In this document: positions 11,785-18,805 of the stretch, in pieces
Numbering within the stretch: the stretch's first letter is position 1
Layout of the letters: every line of letters begins with the position of its first letter
Assembly: GCA_030247555.1 (NCBI GenBank)
Contig: JAOTSD010000003.1
Span: 1-64,000 of the forward strand
DNA from: Siculibacillus sp.
GTDB lineage: Bacteria > Pseudomonadota > Alphaproteobacteria > Rhizobiales > Ancalomicrobiaceae
Reading direction: 5' to 3'
DNA length: 64,000 nucleotides
Notes under the pieces: model-generated
What the model was told of the DNA's origin: nothing
Databases searched by the model: none
Seen by the model: only the letters and a program-made list of their open reading frames with translations
Position numbers and translations under genes: made by a program

Positions 11785-11873
11785 CGCCGGGGGTCGTCCG
11801 GCCCTTTCGAAGATCGACGTGCTGGCTTCGAGACCCGCGGGCGCAAGCCCCCCCTCGTCGTCTCATGCACGCC

Positions 11874-11903
11874 AACAGGCCCGTCGGAAACGTCGGGCCT
11901 GTT
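11874..11903 (+). terminator. Intrinsic terminator after toxin-antitoxin operon
   Basis: The arms AACAGGCCCG and CGGGCCTGTT form a perfect 10-bp stem, with a possible inner CG-GAAA-CG extension, followed by CGTTTGT. It lies 90 bp after the antitoxin stop. Confidence 0.75.
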
Positions 11904-11957
11904 CGTTTGTCGGGACTCGGTGGAAGATGCGGCGCAGCCGCCAGCGAGGGCCCCACC

Positions 11958-12344
11958 ATGGTCGACGTCGAATTCTTCCGCGATCTCTGCCGGCCGCTCG
12001 GCGCCGTCACGTCGAAGCGGATGTTCGGGGGGCTGTGCCTGTGGCACGAGGGGCTGGCCTTCGCGCTGGTGATCGACGAGGTGCTCTACTTCAAGGTCGA
12101 CGACCACGATCGACCGGCCTTCGAAGCGCGCGGCCTGCCGCATTTCTCCTACACCACCAAGAACGGGCGGACGACGGTGATGTCCTATGCCCGGGCGCCG
12201 GAGGAGATCTACGACGACCCCGACGTCTTCGCCGAATGGGCGAAGACCGCCATCGCCGCAGCGCAGCGGGCGGCGTCGGAGAAGGCGGCGAAGCCGGCGC
12301 GGCGCAAGGCGGCGTCCGGGCGCGTGAAGGCGGCGGCGGACTGA
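11958..12344 (+). CDS. TfoX/Sxy N-terminal domain protein
   Basis: A 128-residue protein with a TfoX N-terminal-type domain: FFRDLCRPLGAVTSKRMFGG at the start and LYFKVDDHDRPAFEARGLPHF with YTTKNGRTTVMSYARAPEE after it. The C-terminal tail is Ala/Lys/Arg-rich and low in complexity. In gammaproteobacteria Sxy/TfoX activates competence genes. In alphaproteobacteria the role of these single-domain proteins is not established, and no competence genes are nearby. The ATG at 11958 is preceded by a GAGGG stretch 9 bp upstream. It sits between the terminator of the toxin-antitoxin operon and the cyclophilin gene. Confidence 0.82.
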   Translation: MVDVEFFRDLCRPLGAVTSKRMFGGLCLWHEGLAFALVIDEVLYFKVDDHDRPAFEARGLPHFSYTTKNGRTTVMSYARAPEEIYDDPDVFAEWAKTAIAAAQRAASEKAAKPARRKAASGRVKAAAD

Positions 12345-12479
12345 GCGCGGGATGCCGCGGCCGAGGGCCGACGTTTCCGAACTGTGGTTGCCCCGCGGCC
12401 GGTTTCGGTCGATAAGAGGCGACCCTCGGGGCGCCTCGGCGCCTCGACGATCCACACTCGTTCCCAAGGACGCCTGCCG

Positions 12480-12956
12480 ATGGCCGATCTCGATCCGGAA
12501 AACACCCTCGTCATCGAAACCACCAAGGGCCGCGTGGTCATCGCCATGCGCCCGGATCTGGCGCCGGGCCACGTCGCCCACATCAAGAAGCTGGCGCGCG
12601 AGGGCTTCTACGACGGCATCGTCTTCCACCGCGTCATCGAGGGCTTCATGGCCCAGACCGGCTGCCCGAAGGGCACCGGCACCGGTGGATCGAGCTATCC
12701 GGACCTCAAGGCCGAGTTCAACGCCGAGCCGCACGTGCGCGGCACCGCCTCGATGGCGCGCGCCCAGAATCCGAACTCGGCCAACTCGCAGTTCTTCATC
12801 TGCTTCGACGACGCCCGCTTCCTCGACCGCCAGTACACGGTGTGGGGCAAGGTCGTCGAAGGCATGGACAACGTCGACAAGATCAAGCGCGGCGAGCCGG
12901 TGCGCGATCCCGACAAGATGCTGTCGGTCAAGGTCATGGCCGACATCGCCGCCTGA
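12480..12956 (+). CDS. Cyclophilin-type peptidyl-prolyl cis-trans isomerase
   Basis: Folding catalyst of 158 residues with a single cyclophilin domain. The active-site blocks are FYDGIVFHRVIEGFMAQTG, SMARAQNPNSANSQFFI and RFLDRQYTVWGKV. There is no signal peptide, so the protein is cytoplasmic (PpiB type). In related genomes this kind of gene commonly stands just upstream of queA and tgt. Here about 5.8 kb holding a BrnT/BrnA pair and the RiPP cluster separate it from queA. Confidence 0.93.
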   Translation: MADLDPENTLVIETTKGRVVIAMRPDLAPGHVAHIKKLAREGFYDGIVFHRVIEGFMAQTGCPKGTGTGGSSYPDLKAEFNAEPHVRGTASMARAQNPNSANSQFFICFDDARFLDRQYTVWGKVVEGMDNVDKIKRGEPVRDPDKMLSVKVMADIAA

Positions 12957-12982
12957 TCGGGCGATCACGAACGACGTTTCGG

Positions 12983-13007
12983 ACGGCCGGGCCTCGCGCC
13001 CGGCCGT
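12983..13007 (+). terminator. Hairpin terminator after cyclophilin gene
   Basis: ACGGCCGGGC and GCCCGGCCGT form a perfect 10-bp stem with a 5-nt loop, 26 bp after the cyclophilin stop, followed by TCGCGTTTCG. Confidence 0.65.
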
Positions 13008-13222
13008 TCGCGTTTCGCCATGCGCGAGCCACCCTCGGCGGCACCGGACCCGGAGCGGTTGTAGCTACCGTCAAATCCGAAAATAGCGGTGGTTGCATCT
13101 TGCAATCTGTCGGTGAATTCTCGGCCCGGCTCTCTCGCCGAATGCCCGGCGGAGGGCGAGCGGGTGCGTCGCCGCTTCGACCGGAGGCGACCGGACGAGG
13201 CGTCGCGAGGCGGAGCGGAGAG

Positions 13223-13507
13223 ATGCGGCTCGAATGGGACGAAGCCAAGCGACGACGTGTGATGGCGGAGCGTGGCCTCGATTTCGCCGCGGCGGCGGAG
13301 GTGTTCGAGGGGCTGCATTTCGATCTGGCCGGGGCGGGGCCGCCGTCCGGGCTGGTGACGACGTTCGGGTTCCTCGGCGAGCGATTGGTGGCGCTCGCCT
13401 GGGCGGCGCGGCCGGGCATTCGCCGTATCGTTTCGATGAGATATGCCCATGACGAGGAACCGCGAAGGTTCGAAGACGCCTTCCGGCGCATGGATCGACC
13501 CCGATGA
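13223..13507 (+). CDS. brnT: BrnT-family ribonuclease toxin
   Basis: A 94-residue BrnT-like toxin (RelE-fold ribonuclease family). The N-terminal segment RLEWDEAKRRRVMAERGLDF matches the BrnT pattern of an acidic/aromatic strand followed by the K-H-G/R-G-hydrophobic-F helix. The C-terminal segment IVSMRYAHDEEPRRFEDAF matches the conserved I-S-x-R-x-A block that includes the catalytic arginine. The ATG at 13223 follows a GGAGCGGAGAG ribosome-binding site. The 3' end overlaps the brnA start by 65 bp in another frame, the usual tight coupling of this type II toxin-antitoxin system. Confidence 0.82.
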   Translation: MRLEWDEAKRRRVMAERGLDFAAAAEVFEGLHFDLAGAGPPSGLVTTFGFLGERLVALAWAARPGIRRIVSMRYAHDEEPRRFEDAFRRMDRPR

Positions 13508-13742
13508 TCCGCCGGAATGGACCGACGACATGTTCGAACGCGCCGATCTCATGATCGGTGCGACGGTGATCCGGCACGGTCGTCCGGCCGTGGCGGCGAC
13601 GAGGGTGACGATCGGGCTGCGGCTCTCCGCCGACGTGGTGGCGCAGTTCCGCATGACCGGACGTGGCTGGCACGCCCGCATCGACCGGGCGCTGCGCGAA
13701 TGGCTCGCCGACCATCCCGACTTCGGTTGCTCGCCGGGATGA
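13443..13742 (+). CDS. brnA: BrnA-family antitoxin
   Basis: A 99-residue protein whose C-terminal half is a ribbon-helix-helix-like DNA-binding domain of BrnA type: AATRVTIGLRLSADVVAQFR followed by MTGRGWHARIDRALREWL. The N-terminal segment with WIDPDDPPEWTDDMFERADL matches the toxin-binding region of the family, which includes the D-P-D-x-P-x-W/L pattern. It overlaps brnT by 65 bp and should both inhibit the toxin and repress the operon. Its 3' end faces the RiPP cluster (convergent, 130-bp gap). Confidence 0.83.
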   Translation: MPMTRNREGSKTPSGAWIDPDDPPEWTDDMFERADLMIGATVIRHGRPAVAATRVTIGLRLSADVVAQFRMTGRGWHARIDRALREWLADHPDFGCSPG

Positions 13743-13872
13743 GTGAGATCGCGGGAGAGGACCGAACTCCATTTCCGGCCGACGAACTCCGAGTGACGCG
13801 CAGGCGCGTCTTCCTCTTGGGTTTCGGACCGCCGCCGGGCCGTCGTCCGGCGCCTTCGCCGGGCGGAGGCGT

Positions 13873-15291
13873 TCAGCCTCGCGACAGCATGAATTCGCCG
13901 ACCGAGGTCTCGACGAAGTAGTCGAGGCCGGCGGCGGCGGCGAAGAGATCGGAGTCGCCGCTGCCGAGGCCGCAGGGCGCGAGCCCCATGGCGGTGGCGA
14001 CCAGATACATCTGCTGATAGAGCGCGCCGACGTTCTTCAGCGTCGCCGCATAGGCCATCCCGCGATATTTCCACGCGATGCGTTGGAAGCGTGACGACAG
14101 CGTCAGCAGGACATCCGGCGTCGGCGCGCCGCCGGCGGCGCGACGGGCGTCGGCGAGGAGCCGCCGCTCGGCGTCGCCGAACTCCGACAGTTTGGCGAGC
14201 GCATGGTCGAACGGATCGTAACGATAGAGACCGGGAGCGAGCCCGTCGCAACGCGAGACGGTGAGATGGAGGTCGATCTCGTGGATCGCTCCGCCGGCGG
14301 CGGCGGGCCGAAGGCTGCTGTCGTAGAGTGCCTCCGCGTCGCCCGTCACCGGACGGACCAGGCGAACGCCGGCGCTGCGATGGAGGAACTCGGAGAGCTC
14401 GGCGAGCGTGATCGGCGTCTCGGCGGGCTCACGGATCGACCGCCGCGTCTCGGAGACCCGATGGAACGGGACATCGCGGGCGGCGATCGCCGCGTCGTCC
14501 GGCCGGGGCAGGGCGATCGTTTCTCCCGGGCACGGTCGCACGGCCGGCAGGGGTGGAATGTCGCCGAGGAAGGGATAGGTGCCGCCGAAGGGATGGTCGT
14601 GGCGACCGATGCGGCTGCGCGTGTGGAAGAGAAGGTCGTGGAACTCCCACTGCCGAAGCGCCGGGGCGCGGTCCTCTTCGGTCAGGCCGGTCTCGTCGCA
14701 GGGAAGGACGACGCCGGCGCCGAGCAGGAAATCGATCAAACGCTCCGCGGCGCCGGAGGGCAGGGCGGGGAGGTGTTCGGCGATCTCGGCGGCGACGCGG
14801 GGGCGCGCCAGCAGGGCGAACGACGCCGCCAGGCTCTCGTCGTACAGGCGCACCCGGGCGTGGGCGAGCGGGGATTCGGCGATGACTGTCTCGCCGTCGC
14901 GCCGCAAGAGGGCGAAGCGCGACAGGCGATGAGCCCGAGACGCCACCGCGACCTTCGGACGGAAGGCGGCGGTCATCGGCTCGAGTGTCGCCAGATCGTG
15001 TCCGGCGTCGTCGCGCAGGCACCGCTCGACGAGGCCGAGCGCATCGAGTTTGGCGATCAGATGATGCGCTCTCATCGGGACTGCGACGTCGGCCTCGGCG
15101 GTGACGGCGATCTCCACCAGCGTGTCGCGTGGCGCGCCCGGCGACTTCAGGGCGGCGATCAGGGCGCGCAACCCGGGGGTGGGGGTCTTCAGGCGCAGGA
15201 CGGCCGCCCCGCCGCGGGCGAACACCAGTTCGCCGGCGAATTCGTGGAGGCCGGCCGAAGCGACGAGCCGGAGCAACGGATCGAGGGTCAA
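13873..15291 (-). CDS. SagB-type peptide dehydrogenase (azoline oxidase)
   Basis: FMN-dependent nitroreductase-fold enzyme of the SagB/ThcOx family, expected to oxidise thiazolines/oxazolines made by the YcaO enzyme to azoles. Residues about 275-472 form the nitroreductase domain: SETRRSIREP (280-289) for FMN binding, LRPAAAGGAIHEIDLHL (327-343), the KYRGMAYAATLKNVGALYQQ helix (408-427) and GLAPCGLGSGD (436-446). The first 270 residues are an N-terminal extension common in TOMM-associated members. The 472-residue frame begins with TTG, supported by an AAGGGA ribosome-binding site 8 nt upstream; no better ATG gives the full extension. It is the last gene of the RiPP operon, 117 bp after the YcaO gene. 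Confidence 0.85.
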   Translation of the reverse strand: MTLDPLLRLVASAGLHEFAGELVFARGGAAVLRLKTPTPGLRALIAALKSPGAPRDTLVEIAVTAEADVAVPMRAHHLIAKLDALGLVERCLRDDAGHDLATLEPMTAAFRPKVAVASRAHRLSRFALLRRDGETVIAESPLAHARVRLYDESLAASFALLARPRVAAEIAEHLPALPSGAAERLIDFLLGAGVVLPCDETGLTEEDRAPALRQWEFHDLLFHTRSRIGRHDHPFGGTYPFLGDIPPLPAVRPCPGETIALPRPDDAAIAARDVPFHRVSETRRSIREPAETPITLAELSEFLHRSAGVRLVRPVTGDAEALYDSSLRPAAAGGAIHEIDLHLTVSRCDGLAPGLYRYDPFDHALAKLSEFGDAERRLLADARRAAGGAPTPDVLLTLSSRFQRIAWKYRGMAYAATLKNVGALYQQMYLVATAMGLAPCGLGSGDSDLFAAAAGLDYFVETSVGEFMLSRG

Positions 15292-15408
15292 GGCGGGGGT
15301 CCCTTCGCTCGGTGGCGATCGACGTCTCGCGAACCGGACGTGCGCCGGACCATCGGTTCGCTCCCGTGCCCGGCGGCGTCGCGTCTTTCGATCGTGGACG
15401 GTCCGATC

Positions 15409-17649
15409 TCAGAGGAAGATCGGGATGGGGTTGAGGTCTTCTTCGGCGGTGGGACGGTCGAGCCAACCCATCGCCACGGGCACGTCGTAGAGCCGGCCGG
15501 GGGCGTAGCGAGCCCAGAAATGGCGCAGGCCGGGGACCACCACCTTGGCCGTGGGCAATCCGACGTCGGCGCGGGTCTGGTCGAGAACCAGCATCTCCAT
15601 GCCCCGCGCCTCGACGATGGCGCGGCAGAGCGCGATGTCCTCGAGGAAGTCGCCGGAGGCGGAGAGAGTGAAGTCGGAGCGTCGACGGGGCGGCAAGCCG
15701 GGCGCCGGCGCGAGATGGGGTTGGTTCTCGATGGTGGCGCCGCGCAGCCAGCGCAGGGCTTCGGGGTCCTCGAGCCGCAACGCACCGTCGGCCGAGGTGT
15801 GGGCGATGCCGAGCATCTGGTTCATCTCGGCGAAGGCGCGCAGCAGCGCGATCCGCGGATCGAGGTGGCAGCCGAAGCCGAATTGCAGCCGTTCCTCCGG
15901 TCCGTCCCGCAACCGGGCGATGGCGACGAGGACCGGGATGCCGAGGTCGTTGGTCAGGTCGAGCGCCCAGATGTCGCGGCCATGGCGCGATCGATAGTGC
16001 TCGACCAGATCGACGAGATAGGGCTCGCCGAAATCGGCGAGATCGACCGTGGGGCGGCGCAGCCGGTTGTACCACCAGATCGCCACCGCATCGCGCTCGA
16101 CCAGTTCGAAGAAGCCCTGCAGGATCGCCTCCTCCAGCGTGTTGCCGGAGGCGTTGCCGTTGGAGCAACCGAAGGCATAGAAGGTTTCGTCGTTCTCGCT
16201 CGCCGGGGCGGCATAGTAGACGAGTTGGGTGGGCAGCATCTTGTGCCGCTCTTCGGTCAGCGACCAGACGGGCGTCCAATCGATCTCGACATCGTCGGCG
16301 AGCGGGACCGGCACGACGTTGAAGCGGGAGCCCCGTTCGTTCCATCGCTCGCGTTCGGCATATTGGCGGTCGCTGTAGAGCATGACCTCGTGCGGATGAA
16401 CGGCTTCGCCGGGGGCGAAGTCGGCGAAGGCGGCGAGGACGCGGTGCTCGGCGCCGGTCCACTCGCCGCTGTAGCGTTCGATGGCCTCGCAGAGGGCGCT
16501 CACCTTCGCCTGGGTCTCGGACATCCCCTTGCCGCCGCTGGTGTTGCGCAGGCCCTGACGGAGATGGGCGAGGCGTTCGATGCGGAAGGCGTGATTGTGG
16601 CCGGCGACGTAGACGTGGGCGATGGCGTCGTCGAAGCTCGCCGGCACCAGCATGCGAACGATGCCGGAGATCGGGCTGACGAGATGTTCGAAGCGCTTCA
16701 GGGTGGCTTCCGGGGCGACGCTGCGGTGACCGGCGTCGCGGGTGAAGGCCGCCCGGCCGGGGCGCAACACCACCGGTTCGGCGACGGTCGGCGCCGGTGC
16801 ACCGCAGGCGACGCAATGGGGATGAGGCACGAGGCGGTGATTGCGTGCGCCGTGCGTCGCCCAGTCGATGCTCAGGATCTCGTCGTGGAGCAGATCGGTC
16901 TTGCCGGCGAGGATCTCCATCACCGTCACCGCCGCCATCCGGCAGGCGGCGGCGGTCGTCGCCGGGAGCGCACCGAGGGCGGTGGCGGGGGGACGCGGCA
17001 GATCGCAACGCTCCGCGGCGAAGCGGTGGATGGCGCGGTTGCGCGAGATGCGCAGGTCGAGGCAGGACCAGCAGGCACCGTGGTTCGGCCGGAAATGCGG
17101 CCCGATCCACAGTTCGCGGCCGCGCGGGCGGACGAGAAGCCAAGGGCGGCCGAGGCGGAGCGCCTCCCTGTTGATCGCGTCCAGTTCGGGGTTCTGATAA
17201 TCGTCGGCGAGAACCACGAAGAAATCGGCCAGATCCGGCGTCGTCGTGCGCACGCCCGCCTCGTCGAGGGCCGCCCGCATCGGTTCGGCATCGAGGCCGC
17301 CGACGGCGTGGAGCGCGACGGCGGTGCGGGTCCGCGCCTCGGCCGCGGCCACGGGGTCGAGACCGGCCGAATACCAGAAGGCGTCGGCGTCGCGATCGGT
17401 GGAGGCGGAGCCGAGGTAACCCTTGGTGCGCATCACCTGGAGAACATAGTAGACCGCGGCCGGGTCGACGCGACCGGCGAGCGCGTCGACGATGGAGTCG
17501 GCGCTGCGCTTTCCGTCGATCAGCGCCACGACCTCGGCATAGGCGTCGCCGTGAAGTGCGCGGGCGATCTCCTCGGAGAGGATCAGGGCACCTTCGCCGG
17601 GGATGACCTCGACGTGGAGATGCGGCTTGAAAATGGGTATGGAACTCAT
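15409..17649 (-). CDS. Fused leader-binding domain and YcaO cyclodehydratase (TOMM)
   Basis: Heterocyclase that installs azolines at Cys/Ser/Thr of a ribosomal peptide. Of 746 residues, about 1-330 resemble the TOMM leader-peptide-binding E1-like scaffold. This part has two CxxC pairs, GACWSC (Cys193/196) and HCVACG (Cys279/282), expected to bind zinc. Residues about 360-746 are the YcaO domain, with ATP-site segments SETQAKVSALCEAIERYSGE (377-396) and TLEEAILQGFFELVERDA (504-521). The C-terminus ends NPIPIFL, a shortened version of the proline-rich tail known in azoline-forming YcaO proteins. The ATG at 17649 has an AGAGGA ribosome-binding site 7 nt away. It lies between the precursor and the dehydrogenase genes. 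Confidence 0.9.
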   Translation of the reverse strand: MSSIPIFKPHLHVEVIPGEGALILSEEIARALHGDAYAEVVALIDGKRSADSIVDALAGRVDPAAVYYVLQVMRTKGYLGSASTDRDADAFWYSAGLDPVAAAEARTRTAVALHAVGGLDAEPMRAALDEAGVRTTTPDLADFFVVLADDYQNPELDAINREALRLGRPWLLVRPRGRELWIGPHFRPNHGACWSCLDLRISRNRAIHRFAAERCDLPRPPATALGALPATTAAACRMAAVTVMEILAGKTDLLHDEILSIDWATHGARNHRLVPHPHCVACGAPAPTVAEPVVLRPGRAAFTRDAGHRSVAPEATLKRFEHLVSPISGIVRMLVPASFDDAIAHVYVAGHNHAFRIERLAHLRQGLRNTSGGKGMSETQAKVSALCEAIERYSGEWTGAEHRVLAAFADFAPGEAVHPHEVMLYSDRQYAERERWNERGSRFNVVPVPLADDVEIDWTPVWSLTEERHKMLPTQLVYYAAPASENDETFYAFGCSNGNASGNTLEEAILQGFFELVERDAVAIWWYNRLRRPTVDLADFGEPYLVDLVEHYRSRHGRDIWALDLTNDLGIPVLVAIARLRDGPEERLQFGFGCHLDPRIALLRAFAEMNQMLGIAHTSADGALRLEDPEALRWLRGATIENQPHLAPAPGLPPRRRSDFTLSASGDFLEDIALCRAIVEARGMEMLVLDQTRADVGLPTAKVVVPGLRHFWARYAPGRLYDVPVAMGWLDRPTAEEDLNPIPIFL

Positions 17650-17747
17650 TCTCGAATCCTCTCGGGCGGCCGTCGCGCGTTTCGGGCGGCGATCGGCGGG
17701 GCGACGAGGGAATGCGGGCACTCCCGCCGTCGCCGGGTGCACTCGGC

Positions 17748-17783
17748 GAACGCCTCCCGCCGGTGTCACGGCGCGAGGCGTTC
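17748..17783 (-). promoter_or_regulatory. Strong RNA hairpin between RiPP precursor and YcaO genes
   Basis: On the plus strand GAACGCCTC, one base, CGCCG, a 6-nt loop, CGGCG, one base, GAGGCGTTC forms a 14-bp stem with a single mismatch, beginning 16 bp after the precursor stop on the minus-strand transcript. No U tract follows. It may act as a partial terminator or as a 3' stabiliser that keeps precursor mRNA above enzyme mRNA, as seen in other RiPP operons. Structure is seen; function is inferred. Confidence 0.6.
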
Positions 17784-17799
17784 CCGTCGGGGTTGGTGA

Positions 17800-18156
17800 T
17801 CAGAGAGTCTTCAGAGAGGTGATCTTGCCGGGCAGGATGATGCCGCGGCATCCCCCGGACGAAGTGCTGGCGGTGAGGCCGCCGCAGGAATTGCAGGAGT
17901 CCATGACGCTGCCGATGCCACCGGACACCTGATCGAGTTCTTCTTCGGAGAGCTCGTCGGACTTGGCCGGGATCACCAGATGGAAGACCTGGGCGGTGTC
18001 CTCGACCACCTTGACCTCGAGGCCGGCGGGCAACTCGACTCCCTCCTCGGCGAGCGCCGCGGCGGTGTCGGTGAGAAGCCGCCGCTTGTAGGCTTCGTCG
18101 GCCCAGCACCTGGCGATGATCTGGCTGAACTTCTTCAACTGTTCTTCCTGATTCAT
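17800..18156 (-). CDS. NHLP-leader RiPP (TOMM) precursor peptide
   Basis: A 118-residue precursor. Residues 1-80 form a nitrile-hydratase-like leader: MNQEEQLKKFSQIIARCWAD at the start, then RRLLTDTAAALAEEGVEL, EVKVVEDTAQVFHLVIP and ELSEEELDQVSGG, the last giving a Gly-Gly-type cleavage site after residue 80. The 38-residue core has Cys88, Cys91 and Cys103, seven Ser and four Thr, spread through a Gly/Ser-rich segment, with a hydrophobic IILPG patch and a basic tail. Cys and Ser/Thr are the substrates of the adjacent YcaO enzyme. The ATG at 18156 is chosen because a GGGGGA ribosome-binding site lies 6 nt upstream; another ATG two codons earlier is too close to it. No exporter is nearby. Confidence 0.88.
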   Translation of the reverse strand: MNQEEQLKKFSQIIARCWADEAYKRRLLTDTAAALAEEGVELPAGLEVKVVEDTAQVFHLVIPAKSDELSEEELDQVSGGIGSVMDSCNSCGGLTASTSSGGCRGIILPGKITSLKTL

Positions 18157-18805
18157 GATCATTCCCCCATGGATGTCCGGAAACCAGGATCCGGATCCAC
18201 TTCTGGGCACCCACTCCGCGCGTCGTCGAAGTCGGTCGCCGTCGAAGGTGATCGATCCTGCCGTCCCGTCGAGATCAAAGCCATGTCAGTCGATCTCATC
18301 GACCACGATCGCCTTCGACCCACCGGGGCGGGTGTCCAGCATCTCGACGATCGCATGGCCCGGTTGCGCTGACAATCGAACCCGCTCGCCGTGATCGAAT
18401 GTTCATGATTCGACCGATGATGACTGTTCCCCGGGTGACAGTCGGGTGCGATGGTTTCGAGATAGACTTCGTGTTCGAGTGCGATGCAGATGTGGAACGC
18501 GGGACATCGCCGCCGCCGCCGACCACTGTAATCACGCTTCGCTCGGGGTGTCCGTGCTCTCGGCCTTCGACGGTGTCGGTGGCGATCCGTCCGTTTCGAC
18601 CGGTCGCGACAAGGGAGGATCGGTGTCGCTTTCAAGCGGGGTGCGACCGAAATCTGGTCGGTCGACATCGTACGACCGTCGCGGGTCCCGGGCGAACTCG
18701 CCGACGTCCTCGGCGGCGACGCGAGGGACGCCGGGTGGTGCGCCTCGTCGAGGTGGGCGCGAAGAGGGTCCCCTCGGGTGCGAAAATGCTCTATGAAGCG
18801 CCCCC
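18157..18805. other. Intergenic region between RiPP precursor and queA
   Basis: About 650 bp between divergent genes with no convincing coding sequence: the open frames here have Arg/Ser-rich compositions typical of antisense or random high-GC frames. It must hold the promoters of the RiPP operon and of queA. A 12-bp palindrome GGATCCGGATCC lies at 18187-18198, 31 bp upstream of the precursor start. A locally AT-richer stretch lies at about 18395-18430. Confidence 0.5.

Noticed and set aside
14203-17799. Very long plus-strand open frame (1198 codons) opposite the RiPP enzymes
   Set aside because: It is an antisense shadow of the YcaO and SagB genes with Gly/Arg/Glu-biased composition and no recognisable domain.
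18159-18668. Possible additional small RiPP precursor or regulator gene upstream of the precursor
   Set aside because: The frame is Arg/Ser/His-rich without a leader-like segment, ribosome-binding site or codon bias of the region.
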